DNA of 64,000 bases from Streptomyces sp. man185 (GTDB lineage Bacteria > Actinomycetota > Actinomycetes > Streptomycetales > Streptomycetaceae). The notes under the pieces were generated by a model, which worked only from the letters and a program-made list of their open reading frames with translations, did no database searches and was not told the origin of the DNA. The stretch spans positions 58,906-122,905 of the forward strand of contig NTHE01000018.1 in assembly GCA_002551355.1 (NCBI GenBank), given 5' to 3'. Positions 24,179 to 33,227 of the stretch are shown piece after piece (position 1 is the stretch's first letter; each line of letters opens with the position of its first letter). The position numbers and the translations under genes were made by a program.

Positions 24179-25684
24179 TCACACCTCCCGCCGCTCCGGC
24201 TCCAGCGGCGGGGCGACGACCCCGCAGTGCACCGCGCACTCGGGCCGCCCGCTCCGGACGGCGGCGGTGGCGGCCGGGGTGCGCACCGTCCACCAGGCGA
24301 GGACCGCACCGGCGACCAGCAGCCCCGCGCACATCGGCATCGCCCGCCGGAAGGTCGCGGCGAACTCGCCCGCGTCCCGGTACGCCTCCGGCCCCATCCC
24401 GGCGAGCAGCGGCAGGGCGGCCACCGCGATGAGCCCGGCGGCCCGGGCGGCGGCGTTGTTGATGCCGCTGGCAAGACCGGCCCGCCCGGCGTCCACGGCC
24501 GCCAGGACGGTCGCGGTGAGCGGGGCGACGACCACGACGAGCCCGGCGCCGAGCACCAGCACGGCGGGCAGCACCTCACTGACGTACGAGCCGACGGACG
24601 GGGTGCCGGGACCCACGCGCAGCATCAGGAGCATCCCGGCGGCGGCCAGCAGCGGCCCCACGGTGAGGGGGATTCTCGGCCCGATCCGCCGCCCCAGCTC
24701 ACCGGCCGAGGCGGAGAAGAGCAGCATCAGCACGGTGGTGGGCAGCAGCGCGGTGCCGGCCCCGAGCGCCGAGTACCCGGCCACCACCTGGAGCTGGATC
24801 GCGGAGAGGAAGAAGAAGCCGCCGAGGGCCGCGTAGACGCAGAAGGTCACCAGGTTGACCGAGGTGAAGAGCCGGGAACGGAAGATCGCCGGCGGCAGCA
24901 TGGGGTCCGGCCGCCGCCGCTCCACCGCCACGAACGCGGCCCCCAGCAGCAGCCCGCCGACGGCCGCCCCGATCACCACCGGCGAGGCACCCCGCCCCGG
25001 CGCCTCGATCAGCGCGTACGTCACGCCGGCGAGCGCCAGCGCCCCGAGGACGGCCCCCAGCACGTCGAACCGGCCGTGCGCCGCCGGATCCCGCGACTCC
25101 GGTACGTGGCGCAGCGCGACGGGCACGCAGATCGCGGCGAGCGGCAGATTGAGCAGGAACACCCACCGCCATCCGGGCCCGTCGACGAGCCACCCGCCCA
25201 CGAACGGCCCCACGGCGGCCCCGACCCCGCCGAACCCGGACCAGAGCCCCACGGCCCGGGCCCGGTCGTCCGGATGAAAACTGGCCTGGATGAGCGCGAG
25301 CGACCCGGGTGTGAGAAGCGCGCCGCCAACCCCCTGCAGGGCCCGGGCGGCGATGAGCACGCCCGCGTTCGGCGCGATCCCGCAGAGCAGGGAGGCCGCC
25401 GCGAACCACATCACCCCGACGACGAACACCCGCCGCCGGCCGTACCGGTCCCCGAGCGCCCCGCCGAGGAGGATCAGCCCGGCGAGCGTGAGCATGTAGG
25501 CGTTGACGGTCCACTGGAGGGCGGCGAGGTCGGTGCCGAGGTCCTCACCGATGCGGGGCAGGGCCACATTGACGACCGTGGAGTCGAGCATCGCCATGCT
25601 GGAGCCGAGCACGGTGGTCAGAACGATCCAACGCCCTACGGGCGAGGCGACCCGAATCTCTCCGGGAGCGGAGGCAGCAGCCAT
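24179..25684 (-). CDS. MFS drug exporter, DHA2 (14-TM) type
   Basis: A 501-residue transporter with about 14 hydrophobic segments. Conserved motifs are the motif-A loop GGALGDRYGRRRVFVVG, the early SMAMLDSTVVNVALP (typical DHA2/EmrB-QacA), the antiporter motif-C-like GFGGVGAAVGPFVGGWL, and WRWVFLLNLPLAAI. Such proteins export drugs or secondary metabolites using the proton gradient. No TetR-type regulator adjoins it. It may be co-transcribed with the PatB-type gene 80 bases upstream. Confidence 0.9.
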   Translation of the reverse strand: MAAASAPGEIRVASPVGRWIVLTTVLGSSMAMLDSTVVNVALPRIGEDLGTDLAALQWTVNAYMLTLAGLILLGGALGDRYGRRRVFVVGVMWFAAASLLCGIAPNAGVLIAARALQGVGGALLTPGSLALIQASFHPDDRARAVGLWSGFGGVGAAVGPFVGGWLVDGPGWRWVFLLNLPLAAICVPVALRHVPESRDPAAHGRFDVLGAVLGALALAGVTYALIEAPGRGASPVVIGAAVGGLLLGAAFVAVERRRPDPMLPPAIFRSRLFTSVNLVTFCVYAALGGFFFLSAIQLQVVAGYSALGAGTALLPTTVLMLLFSASAGELGRRIGPRIPLTVGPLLAAAGMLLMLRVGPGTPSVGSYVSEVLPAVLVLGAGLVVVVAPLTATVLAAVDAGRAGLASGINNAAARAAGLIAVAALPLLAGMGPEAYRDAGEFAATFRRAMPMCAGLLVAGAVLAWWTVRTPAATAAVRSGRPECAVHCGVVAPPLEPERREV

Positions 25685-25732
25685 GGGGTCAGCTTCCCCC
25701 CGCGTGCCCGCCCCCGCACTCCCGTGGCCCCG

Positions 25733-25790
25733 TCACGGGGGCGCTGCCCCCGTACCCCCGCTCCTCAAACGCCGGAGGGGCTGGATGTGA
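25733..25790. repeat. dispersed intergenic repeat, copy 2 (overlaps 3' end of PatB-type gene)
   Basis: GGGGGCGCTGCCCCC followed by GTACCCCCGCTCCTCAAACGCCGGAGGGGCTGG corresponds base-for-base to the pattern at 15599-15646. The copy extends into the last ~8 codons of the aminotransferase-like gene and supplies its stop codon (25765-25767). Confidence 0.65.
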
Positions 25791-26952
25791 CGGCCTCCAC
25801 CCCCCGCACCAGCGCCTCCACCCCCCGCACGACCTTCTCCCGGGGGCACCCCACGTTCAGCCGAACGAACCCGGGCGCCCCGTAGACGGAACCCCCCATG
25901 ATCGCCACCTTCTCCCGCTCCACCAGCACCCGCTGCAGGGCGGCCTCGTCCACCCCCGCCCCCCGCAGGTCGATCCACGCCAGGTACCCGGCCTGCGGCG
26001 GCTCCCACCCCAGCTCCGGAAGGGCGACGGACAGCCTCTCCGCGACGTACGCCAGGTTCCCCGCCACATACGCCCGTACCGCGTCCAGCCACGCGGCCCC
26101 GTCCCGGTACGCCGCGATGTGCGCGGTCAGCGACAGGACGGCGGGAGACGCCAGCCCTTCCGCCGTCTCCATCCGCCGCAGGAACTCCGCCCGGTCGCCC
26201 GCATCCCCGATGAGCCCGTAGGACCCGGTCAACGCCGGAAAGTTGAACGCCTTCGACCCGGAGGTGATGAGCGCCCAGCGACCGCCCCCGGCCCCCGCCA
26301 CCCGCGTCCACGGCACATGGACGCGCCCCACACCGCCCTCGTGCACGAAGTCCGCGTGGATCTCGTCGCTGATCACCGCGACCCCGTACCGCTCGGCAAG
26401 AGCCGCCGTGCGGGCCAGCTCGTCGGCCGTCCACACCCGGCCCGTCGGGTTGTGCGGCGAGCACAGCACCAGCACCTTCGCATCGCGCCGCGACAGCTCC
26501 CGCTCCAACGCCTCCTCGTCCCCCACCGGCACCCCGCGCAGCTCCCGCCCGAGCCCGGTGACGGCCTTGCGGAAACCGTCGTACACAGGGGTGTGGACGA
26601 CGACGCCGTCCCCCTCCCCCGTCCACATCTGGAGCAGCTGGGAGAGCTGGCTGAGCACGGACGGGCCGTAGACCAGCTGCCCGGTGTCGATCTCGGCGCC
26701 GTACCGGGTGGAGTACCAGTGGGCCACCGCCGAGCGGAAGTCGTCCTGCTGCCAGGTGGTGTAACCGAGGACTCCGTGCTCCAGGCGGGCCCGGAGCGCG
26801 GCCAGCACCTCGGGGGCGGTGGCGAAGTCCATGTCGGAGATGGTGAACGGCAGCAGGCTGTCGACCCCGAAACGGTCGGCGACCCCGTCCCACTGGACGG
26901 ACCAGGTGCCCCGGCGGTCGATGGCGGTATCGAAATCGTAGGGCGCACCCAC
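25765..26952 (-). CDS. PatB/MalY-type PLP C-S lyase (cystathionine beta-lyase-like)
   Basis: From GTG 26952 (after AGAGGA) the protein is 395 residues; the frame is open upstream but that part is a purine-tract leader. Fold type I aminotransferase features: FTISDMDFATAPEVLAAL and YTTWQQDDFRSAVAHWY (MalY/PatB hallmarks), LCSPHNPTGRVW, VISDEIHADFV and the PLP lysine in ITSGSKAFNFPAL (about residue 240). Relatives cleave cystathionine to homocysteine or act as maltose regulators. The C-terminus ends inside a dispersed repeat, so the last residues may be recent. Probably in one unit with the MFS gene. Confidence 0.85.
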   Translation of the reverse strand: MGAPYDFDTAIDRRGTWSVQWDGVADRFGVDSLLPFTISDMDFATAPEVLAALRARLEHGVLGYTTWQQDDFRSAVAHWYSTRYGAEIDTGQLVYGPSVLSQLSQLLQMWTGEGDGVVVHTPVYDGFRKAVTGLGRELRGVPVGDEEALERELSRRDAKVLVLCSPHNPTGRVWTADELARTAALAERYGVAVISDEIHADFVHEGGVGRVHVPWTRVAGAGGGRWALITSGSKAFNFPALTGSYGLIGDAGDRAEFLRRMETAEGLASPAVLSLTAHIAAYRDGAAWLDAVRAYVAGNLAYVAERLSVALPELGWEPPQAGYLAWIDLRGAGVDEAALQRVLVEREKVAIMGGSVYGAPGFVRLNVGCPREKVVRGVEALVRGVEAVTSSPSGV

Positions 26953-26993
26953 AACAGTCCTCTTTCTCTTTCTTTTCACTCCCCGCACGGCAA

Positions 26994-27027
26994 CGGGCCC
27001 GGCCCCCCGAAAGGAGGACCGGGCCCG
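26994..27027. terminator. terminator after fba
   Basis: CGGGCCCGG...CCC pairs with GGA...CCGGGCCCG in a long stem around GAAA. It lies 30 bases 3' of the fba stop on the reverse strand. Confidence 0.75.
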
Positions 27028-27057
27028 ACACCGCACGTCCGTGACTACGGGCGGCTA

Positions 27058-28089
27058 CTACTTCAGCTTCGTACCCGTGGAGCGCAGGTTCGCGCAGGCC
27101 TCGGTGACGCGCGCGGCCATGCCGGCCTCGGCGGCCTTGCCCCAGGTGCGGGGGTCGTAGGTCTTCTTGTTGCCGACCTCGCCGTCGACCTTCAGGACAC
27201 CGTCGTAGTTGCGGAACATGTGGTCCACGACCGGGCGGGTGAAGGCGTACTGGGTGTCGGTGTCGAGGTTCATCTTCACGACGCCGTTCTCCAGCGCGGT
27301 GGCGATCTCCTCGGCGGTGGAGCCCGAGCCGCCGTGGAAGACGAAGTCGAACGGCTGGCTGCCGGCCGGCTTGCCGTACTTCTCGGAGACGCCCGCCTGG
27401 AGGTCCTTCAGCAGCTCGGGGCGGAGCACGACGTTGCCCGGCTTGTAGACGCCGTGGACGTTGCCGAAGGAGGCGGCCAGCAGGTAGCGGCCCTTCTCGC
27501 CCAGGCCGAGCGCCTCGGCGGTGCGCAGCGCGTCGTCGACGGTCGTGTACAGCTCGTCGTTGATCTCGTGCGTGACGCCGTCCTCCTCACCGCCGGTCGG
27601 GGTGATCTCGACCTCAAGAATGATCTTGGCGGCGGCGGCCTTGGCCAGCAGCTCCTGGCCGATGGCCAGGTTGTCGGCGAGGGTCTCGGCCGAGCCGTCC
27701 CACATGTGGGACTGGAACAGCGGGTTCAGACCCTTGGCGACGCGCTCGGCGGAGATGTCGAGCAGCGGACGTACGTAACCGTCCAGCTTGTCCTTGGGGC
27801 AGTGGTCGGTGTGCAGCGCGATGGTGACGTCGTACTTCGCCGCGACGATGTGCGCGAACTCGGCCAGGGCGACCGCGCCCGTGACCATGTCCTTGTTGTG
27901 CTGGCCGCCCAGGAACTCCGCACCGCCGGTGGAGATCTGGACGATGCCGTCGCTCTCGGCCTCCGCGAAGCCGCGCAGGGCGGCGTGCAGGGTCTGGGAC
28001 GAGGTCACGTTGATGGCCGGGTAGGCGAACTTGCCCGCCTTTGCCCGGTCGAGCATCTCGGCGTAAGCCTCGGGGGTTGCGATGGGCAT
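27058..28089 (-). CDS. fba: class II fructose-bisphosphate aldolase
   Basis: A 343-residue zinc-dependent aldolase of the class II, type A size range. It interconverts fructose 1,6-bisphosphate with DHAP and glyceraldehyde 3-phosphate. Motifs: ALHTDHCPKD (zinc His and catalytic Asp, about residue 96), LEVEITPTGGEEDGV, ASFGNVHGVYKPGNV, FVFHGGSGSTAEEI and MNLDTDTQYAFTRP. It is cytoplasmic and central to glycolysis. Monocistronic on the reverse strand with its own terminator. In S. coelicolor fba and pyrE are also neighbours (SCO3649-3650, from memory). Confidence 0.96.
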   Translation of the reverse strand: MPIATPEAYAEMLDRAKAGKFAYPAINVTSSQTLHAALRGFAEAESDGIVQISTGGAEFLGGQHNKDMVTGAVALAEFAHIVAAKYDVTIALHTDHCPKDKLDGYVRPLLDISAERVAKGLNPLFQSHMWDGSAETLADNLAIGQELLAKAAAAKIILEVEITPTGGEEDGVTHEINDELYTTVDDALRTAEALGLGEKGRYLLAASFGNVHGVYKPGNVVLRPELLKDLQAGVSEKYGKPAGSQPFDFVFHGGSGSTAEEIATALENGVVKMNLDTDTQYAFTRPVVDHMFRNYDGVLKVDGEVGNKKTYDPRTWGKAAEAGMAARVTEACANLRSTGTKLK

Positions 28090-28194
28090 CTGACCGCTCC
28101 TTGGGATGTGCGGGTGTGCAGGCTTTAAGTCCCTGACCTGGGGGCGACGTCATCGTCGCCCCCATCTTCCCAGACTCGCCCTCCGGCTCCACCC

Positions 28195-28228
28195 GGCGGA
28201 CCCGGTTTCACGTGAAACCGGGTCCGCC
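28195..28228. other. parS: parS site (ParB-binding) inside a 34-base perfect palindrome
   Basis: GTTTCACGTGAAAC at 28205-28218 is an exact match to the Streptomyces parS consensus. The symmetry extends 10 bases further on each side (GGCGGACCCG / CGGGTCCGCC), giving 17-base arms with no spacer. ParB spreads from such sites to organise the origin region for segregation. It lies just 3' of pyrE and upstream of fba, so the extended palindrome may also act as the pyrE terminator. Streptomyces parS sites cluster around oriC. Confidence 0.93.
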
Positions 28229-28234
28229 ACGGGC

Positions 28235-28774
28235 TCAGCCCAGGTCGAGGTCGGCCACCGAGTAGACGTGGACGTACGGCAGACCGGCCTCGGCGATGGC
28301 CGGGGCGGCCCCGCGCTCGACGATCACGGCGACGGCGACGACCTCGCCTCCCGCCTCGCGCACCGCCTCGACGGCGGTCAGCGGCGAACCGCCCGTCGTC
28401 GAGGTGTCCTCGACGACCAGGCAGCGACGGCCCTTCACGTCCGTGCCCTCGATCCGGCGCTGCATCCCGTGCGCCTTCTGCGCCTTGCGGACGACGAAGG
28501 CGTCCAGGCTCTCACCGCGGGCGGCGGAGGCGTGCAGCATCGAGGTGGCGACCGGGTCGGCGCCGAGCGTCAGCCCGCCGACGCAGTCGTAGTCCAGCTC
28601 GGCGGTGGCGTCGAGCATGACCTGCCCGACCAGCGGCGCGGCCTTGCCGTCCAGCGTGATCCGGCGCAGGTCGATGTACCAGTCGGCTTCCAGCCCCGAG
28701 GAGAGGGTCACCTTGCCGTGCACCACGGCCTTGTCCTTGATCTGCTGGAGCAGGTCAGCGCGTACGTCAGTCAT
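28235..28774 (-). CDS. pyrE: orotate phosphoribosyltransferase
   Basis: A 179-residue enzyme from ATG 28774; GTG 28780 is an alternative two codons earlier. It makes orotidine 5'-monophosphate from orotate and PRPP. Evidence: the PRPP-binding loop CLVVEDTSTTGGSPLTAV, VTLSSGLEADWYIDLRRITLDG, GGLTLGADPVATSM and FVVRKAQKAHGMQRRIEG. It is away from the main pyr operon, as usual in streptomycetes, and 42 bases after the aldose epimerase-like gene, with which it may be co-transcribed. Confidence 0.95.
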   Translation of the reverse strand: MTDVRADLLQQIKDKAVVHGKVTLSSGLEADWYIDLRRITLDGKAAPLVGQVMLDATAELDYDCVGGLTLGADPVATSMLHASAARGESLDAFVVRKAQKAHGMQRRIEGTDVKGRRCLVVEDTSTTGGSPLTAVEAVREAGGEVVAVAVIVERGAAPAIAEAGLPYVHVYSVADLDLG

Positions 28775-28822
28775 GTCCACGAGGGTAAGCGGTGCCGCAC
28801 GGGCCCACTGCCGGGCACCGCC

Positions 28823-29629
28823 TCAGAGCCGCGCCCAGCTCCAGGTCGCGGTCATCTCCAGCGGGTCGATCGGGGTCACCAGCCGGGGTGCGGTGTTCAG
28901 ACCGTTCGGCGGCCCGGACTGCGGCTCCACGCAGACGGCCTCGTCCTGCTCGTCGTAGATCACCACCCACTCGCTCCGGCTCTTCACCGTCAGCTCCAGC
29001 CGCTCAGGCCAGGTGAGCTGCACGTCTACGCCGTCGGGCATGCCGAAGCAGTCGTCCCACGGGCCGGGCCGCGGGTCGATGCGGTTGCCGGTCGGCAGAT
29101 GGTCCTCACCCCGCTCCTCCTGCCAGGCGGCATCGAAGGACAGTTCGACGGCCCGGCCGTCGAGGGTGCGGTGGAACCAGGGGTGCCAGCCCGCCTGGGC
29201 CGGGAAGGAGTCGCCGTACGTCTCGACGGCGAGGCCGAGCGTCAGCGTGTCCTCGGTCAGCTCGAAGGTCTGCGTCACCCGGCCCTCGTACGGCCAGGGC
29301 TCGGCGAGGTCGTAGTAGAAGGCCGCCCGGCCCTCGGCCAGGTCGACAGCCGTGTGGGCGGTGTACCAGGAGCTGTCCCGGCCGGTGCCGTGGATGGCGT
29401 GCGGCGGGGAGTTCAGCGGCAGCTCGTGGAGCTCGCCGCCATTGCGGAACTGCCCGTACCCGGTACGCCCGCACCAGGGCACCATCGGGAAGCAGCCGTA
29501 CCGCTCGCCCTGGCGGAGCAGTTCGGTGGACCCGATCCGCAGGCTGCTGATGCGGCAGCCGTGCACGGGGTCGACGGTCAACTCGGCTTCGCCGACGGTC
29601 AGCCTGACGTTCTCTTCGCTCCTGCTCAC
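28823..29629 (-). CDS. aldose 1-epimerase-like protein
   Basis: A 268-residue beta-sandwich mutarotase-like protein. Key elements are GCRISSLRIGSTELLRQ, PWCGRTGYGQFRNGGELHELP, HAIHGTGRDSSW (conserved His about residue 80), FPAQAGWHPWFHRTL (second catalytic His region) and VCVEPQSGPPNGLN (catalytic Glu). It would interconvert alpha and beta anomers of a hexose. The exact sugar is not predictable. It is next to pyrE on the same strand. Confidence 0.87.
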   Translation of the reverse strand: MSRSEENVRLTVGEAELTVDPVHGCRISSLRIGSTELLRQGERYGCFPMVPWCGRTGYGQFRNGGELHELPLNSPPHAIHGTGRDSSWYTAHTAVDLAEGRAAFYYDLAEPWPYEGRVTQTFELTEDTLTLGLAVETYGDSFPAQAGWHPWFHRTLDGRAVELSFDAAWQEERGEDHLPTGNRIDPRPGPWDDCFGMPDGVDVQLTWPERLELTVKSRSEWVVIYDEQDEAVCVEPQSGPPNGLNTAPRLVTPIDPLEMTATWSWARL

Positions 29630-29700
29630 CCGACGACCCTACTGGCCCGCCCCCGCCCCCGGCCTCCGCAACCTCCGGCTTCCGCGGCCTCCGGCTCGTG

Positions 29701-30606
29701 CTACCTCCGGCGTCGCAGAGCCCGGCCCAGCACCACGGCGGAGGCGAGCGCGAGCGCGGCGGCGGGGGCGACCCACCGCAGGGTGGTGCTCGCACCGCCC
29801 GCCTCCGGGGAGGGCACGGGGGCGTAGCGGCCGCGCGGAGGCGCGTGGTCGACCTCCTCGGCGCTGCGTCCGATCATGGTGCGGCGGGCGTGCGCGGCCT
29901 CGGCGGGCGGTTCGTCCGGAACGGTGAACTCCACCCCGGCGACGGGGTCGAGCGCGGGCGGCGGAACCGGCGAGTCGAACACGGACCCGGAGTCGTCGTC
30001 GCCCACACCGTCACCGGCACCGTCATCGGTATCGGCCTCGGCACTGGCACCGGCCTCAGGAGAAGGCTCTTCGTCCTCGTCGCCCGCAAGCCCTTCCGCG
30101 ACCACCGCGTCGTCCTCGGCGCCGCCCGCGCCGGCGCCCTCCGCCGCGTCCCGTACCGCCAGCGACTCCGTCACCAGCTGCTGGGTGAAGCGGTCCAGGA
30201 GCCGGTGGGCGGCGGCGAGCACCGCGTCCTCCTCCAGCTCGACGAGCCGGCCGTCCCCGTCGGCCGTACCGCTGTAGGTGAGCGTCGTCCCGCCGTCCGC
30301 CTCCGCGAGGCCGATGGCCAGGGCCAGCTCGACCGCACCGGCGCCCCGGACCTCCACGCCGTTCCCCGTCACCGAGAAGCGCTGCCCGTCCCGACCGCCG
30401 CCGCCCTCCGGACCGGTGAGCCGCAGCTCGCCCCGGTACGTGATGGTGTGGCCGCCCGCTCGCAGCTTCAGCCGGCCCGCCAGGGGCGACGCCGACGCGT
30501 CGGCGTCCCGCTGGAGGCCGGGGACGCAGCGGGCGACCCGGGCGGGATCACCCAGCGTGCGCAGCAGGGTCGGGACGGGAACCGGAACGAACACCTCATG
30601 CTCCAT
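29701..30606 (-). CDS. SRPBCC (CoxG-like) protein with acidic linker and C-terminal membrane anchor
   Basis: A 301-residue protein. Residues 1-150 form an SRPBCC/CoxG-type ligand-binding domain (MEHEVFVPVPVPTLLRTLGDPARVARCVPGLQ; GRLKLRAGGHTITYRGEL; GTADGDGRLVELEEDAVLAAAHRLLDRFTQQL). Residues ~155-225 are a strongly acidic, disordered Asp/Glu/Gly/Ala stretch. A single transmembrane helix (WVAPAAALALASAVVLGRAL) and RRRR end the protein, which places the domain on the inner membrane face. CoxG itself helps recruit CO dehydrogenase; no cox genes are near, so the cargo is unknown. Confidence 0.78.
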   Translation of the reverse strand: MEHEVFVPVPVPTLLRTLGDPARVARCVPGLQRDADASASPLAGRLKLRAGGHTITYRGELRLTGPEGGGGRDGQRFSVTGNGVEVRGAGAVELALAIGLAEADGGTTLTYSGTADGDGRLVELEEDAVLAAAHRLLDRFTQQLVTESLAVRDAAEGAGAGGAEDDAVVAEGLAGDEDEEPSPEAGASAEADTDDGAGDGVGDDDSGSVFDSPVPPPALDPVAGVEFTVPDEPPAEAAHARRTMIGRSAEEVDHAPPRGRYAPVPSPEAGGASTTLRWVAPAAALALASAVVLGRALRRRR

Positions 30607-30722
30607 GAAAACCGAGCCTAATCGGCCACGGCCCGGACGTCAGCGCTTCCACCCCCGGAAAGCCCGAGGACCCACCCGACCGGCCACCCGGAGGGCGCAC
30701 CTGGGCACCGCCCTCTCCCCGC

Positions 30723-32321
30723 TCACACGTCTTCCCAGTACCGCGGATGGATCAGCGTCGACGGGATCAGCCCCGGCAGCCGGGCTTCGGCCGCGGCCCG
30801 CGCCCCCTCGCGCAGCTCCCGGGCCCCCAGCGACCGCGGTACCGGCCCCTCGGCGGCCAGTGCGGGCTGCGGGGCTGCGCCCGGTCCGGCGAGGAGGAAG
30901 CCCCAGTCCTCCCGCTCCCTGCCTTCGCCGCCGCCCCGGTCCGGGCTCGCGGCGAAGCCCGCGTACCGGCCGGTGACGCGGTACGGACGGGTCGCGAGGC
31001 CGCCCGCGCGCACCGAGGCATCCACGGTCCAGAAGGTCTGCGGCCGGGCGCCCAGCGGCCCGGCGTGCACCACGAGCCGCCCGTCCGGGGCCAGGGCCTC
31101 CGCGACCAGCCCGTAGAACTCGGCGGAGTACAGCTTCGTACTGGCGGTGATGCCCGGGTCCGGGAGGTCGGAGATCACCACGTCGTACCGGCCCCGGTCG
31201 GCCCGGAGCCAGGGGAACGCATCCGCTCCGACCACCGTGAGACGGGGGTCGCGGAGGGCATGGCCGTTCAGCTCGGAGAGGGCGGGGTCGGTGCGGGCCA
31301 GTCGGGTGACGGCGGGGTCCAGCTCGACGACGGTGACCGCGCGGACGTCCTCGTAGCGCAGCACCTCGCGGGCGGCGAGGCCGTCGCCGCCGCCCAGGAT
31401 GAGCACCCGGTCGCGGGGCCCGTTCATCGCGGGGTGCACCAGCGCCTCGTGGTAGCGGTACTCGTCGCGGGCGCTGACCCGCAACCGGCCGTCCAGATAG
31501 AGGCCGAGGGAATCGCGGTCGGCGCCGGTCACCACGACCTCCTGCACCCCGGTCTGCACGGCGACCCGCACCTGGTCCCCGTACACCGCCCGCCGCGCCG
31601 CCCGCTCGAAGTCGTCGACCAGGACCGTGGCGGTGGCCAGGACCGCGATCACCGAGACGTTGACCAGGACGAGGAGCCGGCGGGAACGGGAACTGAGGTC
31701 GCGCCGGAACACCCACAGGACCAGCGCGCCGCCCGCCGCCGCGTTGACCGCGCCGGTGAACAGCGCACCGGTCAGCTGCCCCAGCATCGGCAGCAGCAGA
31801 AAGGGGAACGCCAGCCCGCCGACCAGCGCGCCCACGTAGTCGGCGGCGAAGAGGTCGGCGACGGCCCCGCCCGCGTCCTGCCGGTCGACGCGCTGGATCA
31901 GCGTCATCAGCAGCGGGATCTCCGCGCCGATCAGCACCCCGATCGCCAGCGAGAACCCGACCAGGGCGTACTGCGAATCGCCGAGCCAGGCGAACGAGGC
32001 GTAGAGCACCAGCGCCGAGGAGCCGCCGACCAGCGCGAGAGCCGCCTCGATCATCCCGAAACCGACGGCGGCATGGCAGCGCAAACGTTTCGCGAGGAGC
32101 GACCCGATGCCCATCGCGAACACCATCACGGAGAGCACGACGGAGGCCTGGGTGACCGAATCGCCGATCAGATACGAGGCGAGCGCGACCAGTTCCAGCT
32201 CGTAGACGAGACCGCAGGCGGCGCAGATGAAGACCGCGGCCAGCACGAGGATGCGGCCGGTCCTCGGCCGTACGGGAAGCCGCGCCGCGCCCCCTCGCAG
32301 CGACATCTGCTGGTCGATCAT
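30723..32321 (-). CDS. membrane-bound spermidine synthase-like (aminopropyltransferase) protein
   Basis: A 532-residue fusion. The first ~215 residues contain seven hydrophobic segments ([30 protein letters not shown] at the start). The C-terminal ~270 residues hold a class I methyltransferase-like spermidine-synthase fold: [55 protein letters not shown]. The DLPDPG replaces the canonical DSSDP loop, so amine specificity is uncertain. Similar fusions in streptomycetes occur in a conserved block with DUF2617 and DUF350 genes. It lies 67 bases after the DUF2617 gene and is probably co-transcribed with it. Confidence 0.85.
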   Translation of the reverse strand: MIDQQMSLRGGAARLPVRPRTGRILVLAAVFICAACGLVYELELVALASYLIGDSVTQASVVLSVMVFAMGIGSLLAKRLRCHAAVGFGMIEAALALVGGSSALVLYASFAWLGDSQYALVGFSLAIGVLIGAEIPLLMTLIQRVDRQDAGGAVADLFAADYVGALVGGLAFPFLLLPMLGQLTGALFTGAVNAAAGGALVLWVFRRDLSSRSRRLLVLVNVSVIAVLATATVLVDDFERAARRAVYGDQVRVAVQTGVQEVVVTGADRDSLGLYLDGRLRVSARDEYRYHEALVHPAMNGPRDRVLILGGGDGLAAREVLRYEDVRAVTVVELDPAVTRLARTDPALSELNGHALRDPRLTVVGADAFPWLRADRGRYDVVISDLPDPGITASTKLYSAEFYGLVAEALAPDGRLVVHAGPLGARPQTFWTVDASVRAGGLATRPYRVTGRYAGFAASPDRGGGEGREREDWGFLLAGPGAAPQPALAAEGPVPRSLGARELREGARAAAEARLPGLIPSTLIHPRYWEDV

Positions 32322-32388
32322 GCTGCGAACGCTACGTCACGGCACCGTCGCACCTTGTCACCCACACGGGTGTAAGTGGCCCTGCCAC

Positions 32389-32910
32389 TCAGCCCGCGGG
32401 CGCGGGAATCCGCACCCCCACCCGGGTCCGGGTCACCACCAACTGCCCCTCCTGCGGGTACGCGTGCCAGGTGCGCCACCGCACCTGGCCCTCGGTGCGC
32501 TGGGCGAGCATCGCGGTGAAGGCGTACGGGGAGCCGGGGAAGGTGCCCGCGAGGCCGTGCGGGTGGTCGCTCACGAGCGCGAGCAACTCCTGCGCCCGCC
32601 CCGCGAACTGCCCCTGGGTCAGGGTCTCGACGCGCGCCGCGAACTCGTACTCCCAGTCCCCGAGCCGCTTCGAGACGCCGAGGGGCAGGGGGGTACTGCT
32701 CCCGGGCATACAGGCCACGGTCTCGGAGCAGACCCCGCGGTCCTCCTGGAGGAGGACCTGGTGGGAGGCGCCGAGCAGCCTCAACTGGAGTTCGGCGCCG
32801 TCGAGCCGGAGGTCGAGGACCGCCAGGGCGGGCAGCGGCTCCCGCCCCAGCATCCAGGCCAGGTCGGCGGCGCGGGTATCGGAATAGGCCGTCTGGAGGG
32901 TGGTGAGCAT
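32389..32910 (-). CDS. DUF2617 family protein
   Basis: A 173-residue soluble protein from ATG 32910. It matches the DUF2617 pattern: TAYSDTRAADLAWMLGREPLPALAVLDLRLDGAELQLRLLGASHQVLL, WEYEFAARVETL, ALVSDHPHGLAGTFPGSPYAFTAMLA and TWHAYPQEGQLVVTRTRV. Function is unknown, but DUF2617 regularly precedes the membrane spermidine synthase-like gene in actinomycetes, as it does here, so a role in the same process is likely. Confidence 0.85.
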   Translation of the reverse strand: MLTTLQTAYSDTRAADLAWMLGREPLPALAVLDLRLDGAELQLRLLGASHQVLLQEDRGVCSETVACMPGSSTPLPLGVSKRLGDWEYEFAARVETLTQGQFAGRAQELLALVSDHPHGLAGTFPGSPYAFTAMLAQRTEGQVRWRTWHAYPQEGQLVVTRTRVGVRIPAPAG

Positions 32911-33227
32911 GGGTGGGCTCCGCAAACACACATGGACACATGGACAGCAGAACGCCCCCCGGTGACTGCTTGTGGGAGGTGGGGAGCGCCCGATCTGGTC
33001 CAACTGGGGTCCGAGGGCTGAATGTTCTCTTCGACGAGGGAATCACGAAGTACGCCGCACTCACAGTGTTTTCGCCCAACTTGCCGTGGTTTCCATCCCC
33101 TCGGGGGCCCCACGGTTCAACTGTTCAACCGAAAACGTCCGCGTCGCTCAACGAAAAGGCGCCCGGAGGGAGTTCACCCTCCGGGCGCCGGGTCTCACGT
33201 CACTGTCGGTGACCCTCGACGGCTGGG
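32911..33227. promoter_or_regulatory. promoter region of DUF2617 operon and 3' flank of small gene
   Basis: About 315 bases without a gene. The DUF2617 side (32911-33150) presumably carries the operon promoter and a long leader; it is moderately AT-richer. The far side holds the terminator at 33158-33189. Short open frames here lack support. Confidence 0.45.
33158..33189. terminator. terminator after small Gly/Cys-rich genes
   Basis: Perfect 13-base stem GGCGCCCGGAGGG / CCCTCCGGGCGCC with a 6-base loop, 39 bases 3' of the small gene at 33228-33476 on the reverse strand. Confidence 0.85.
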
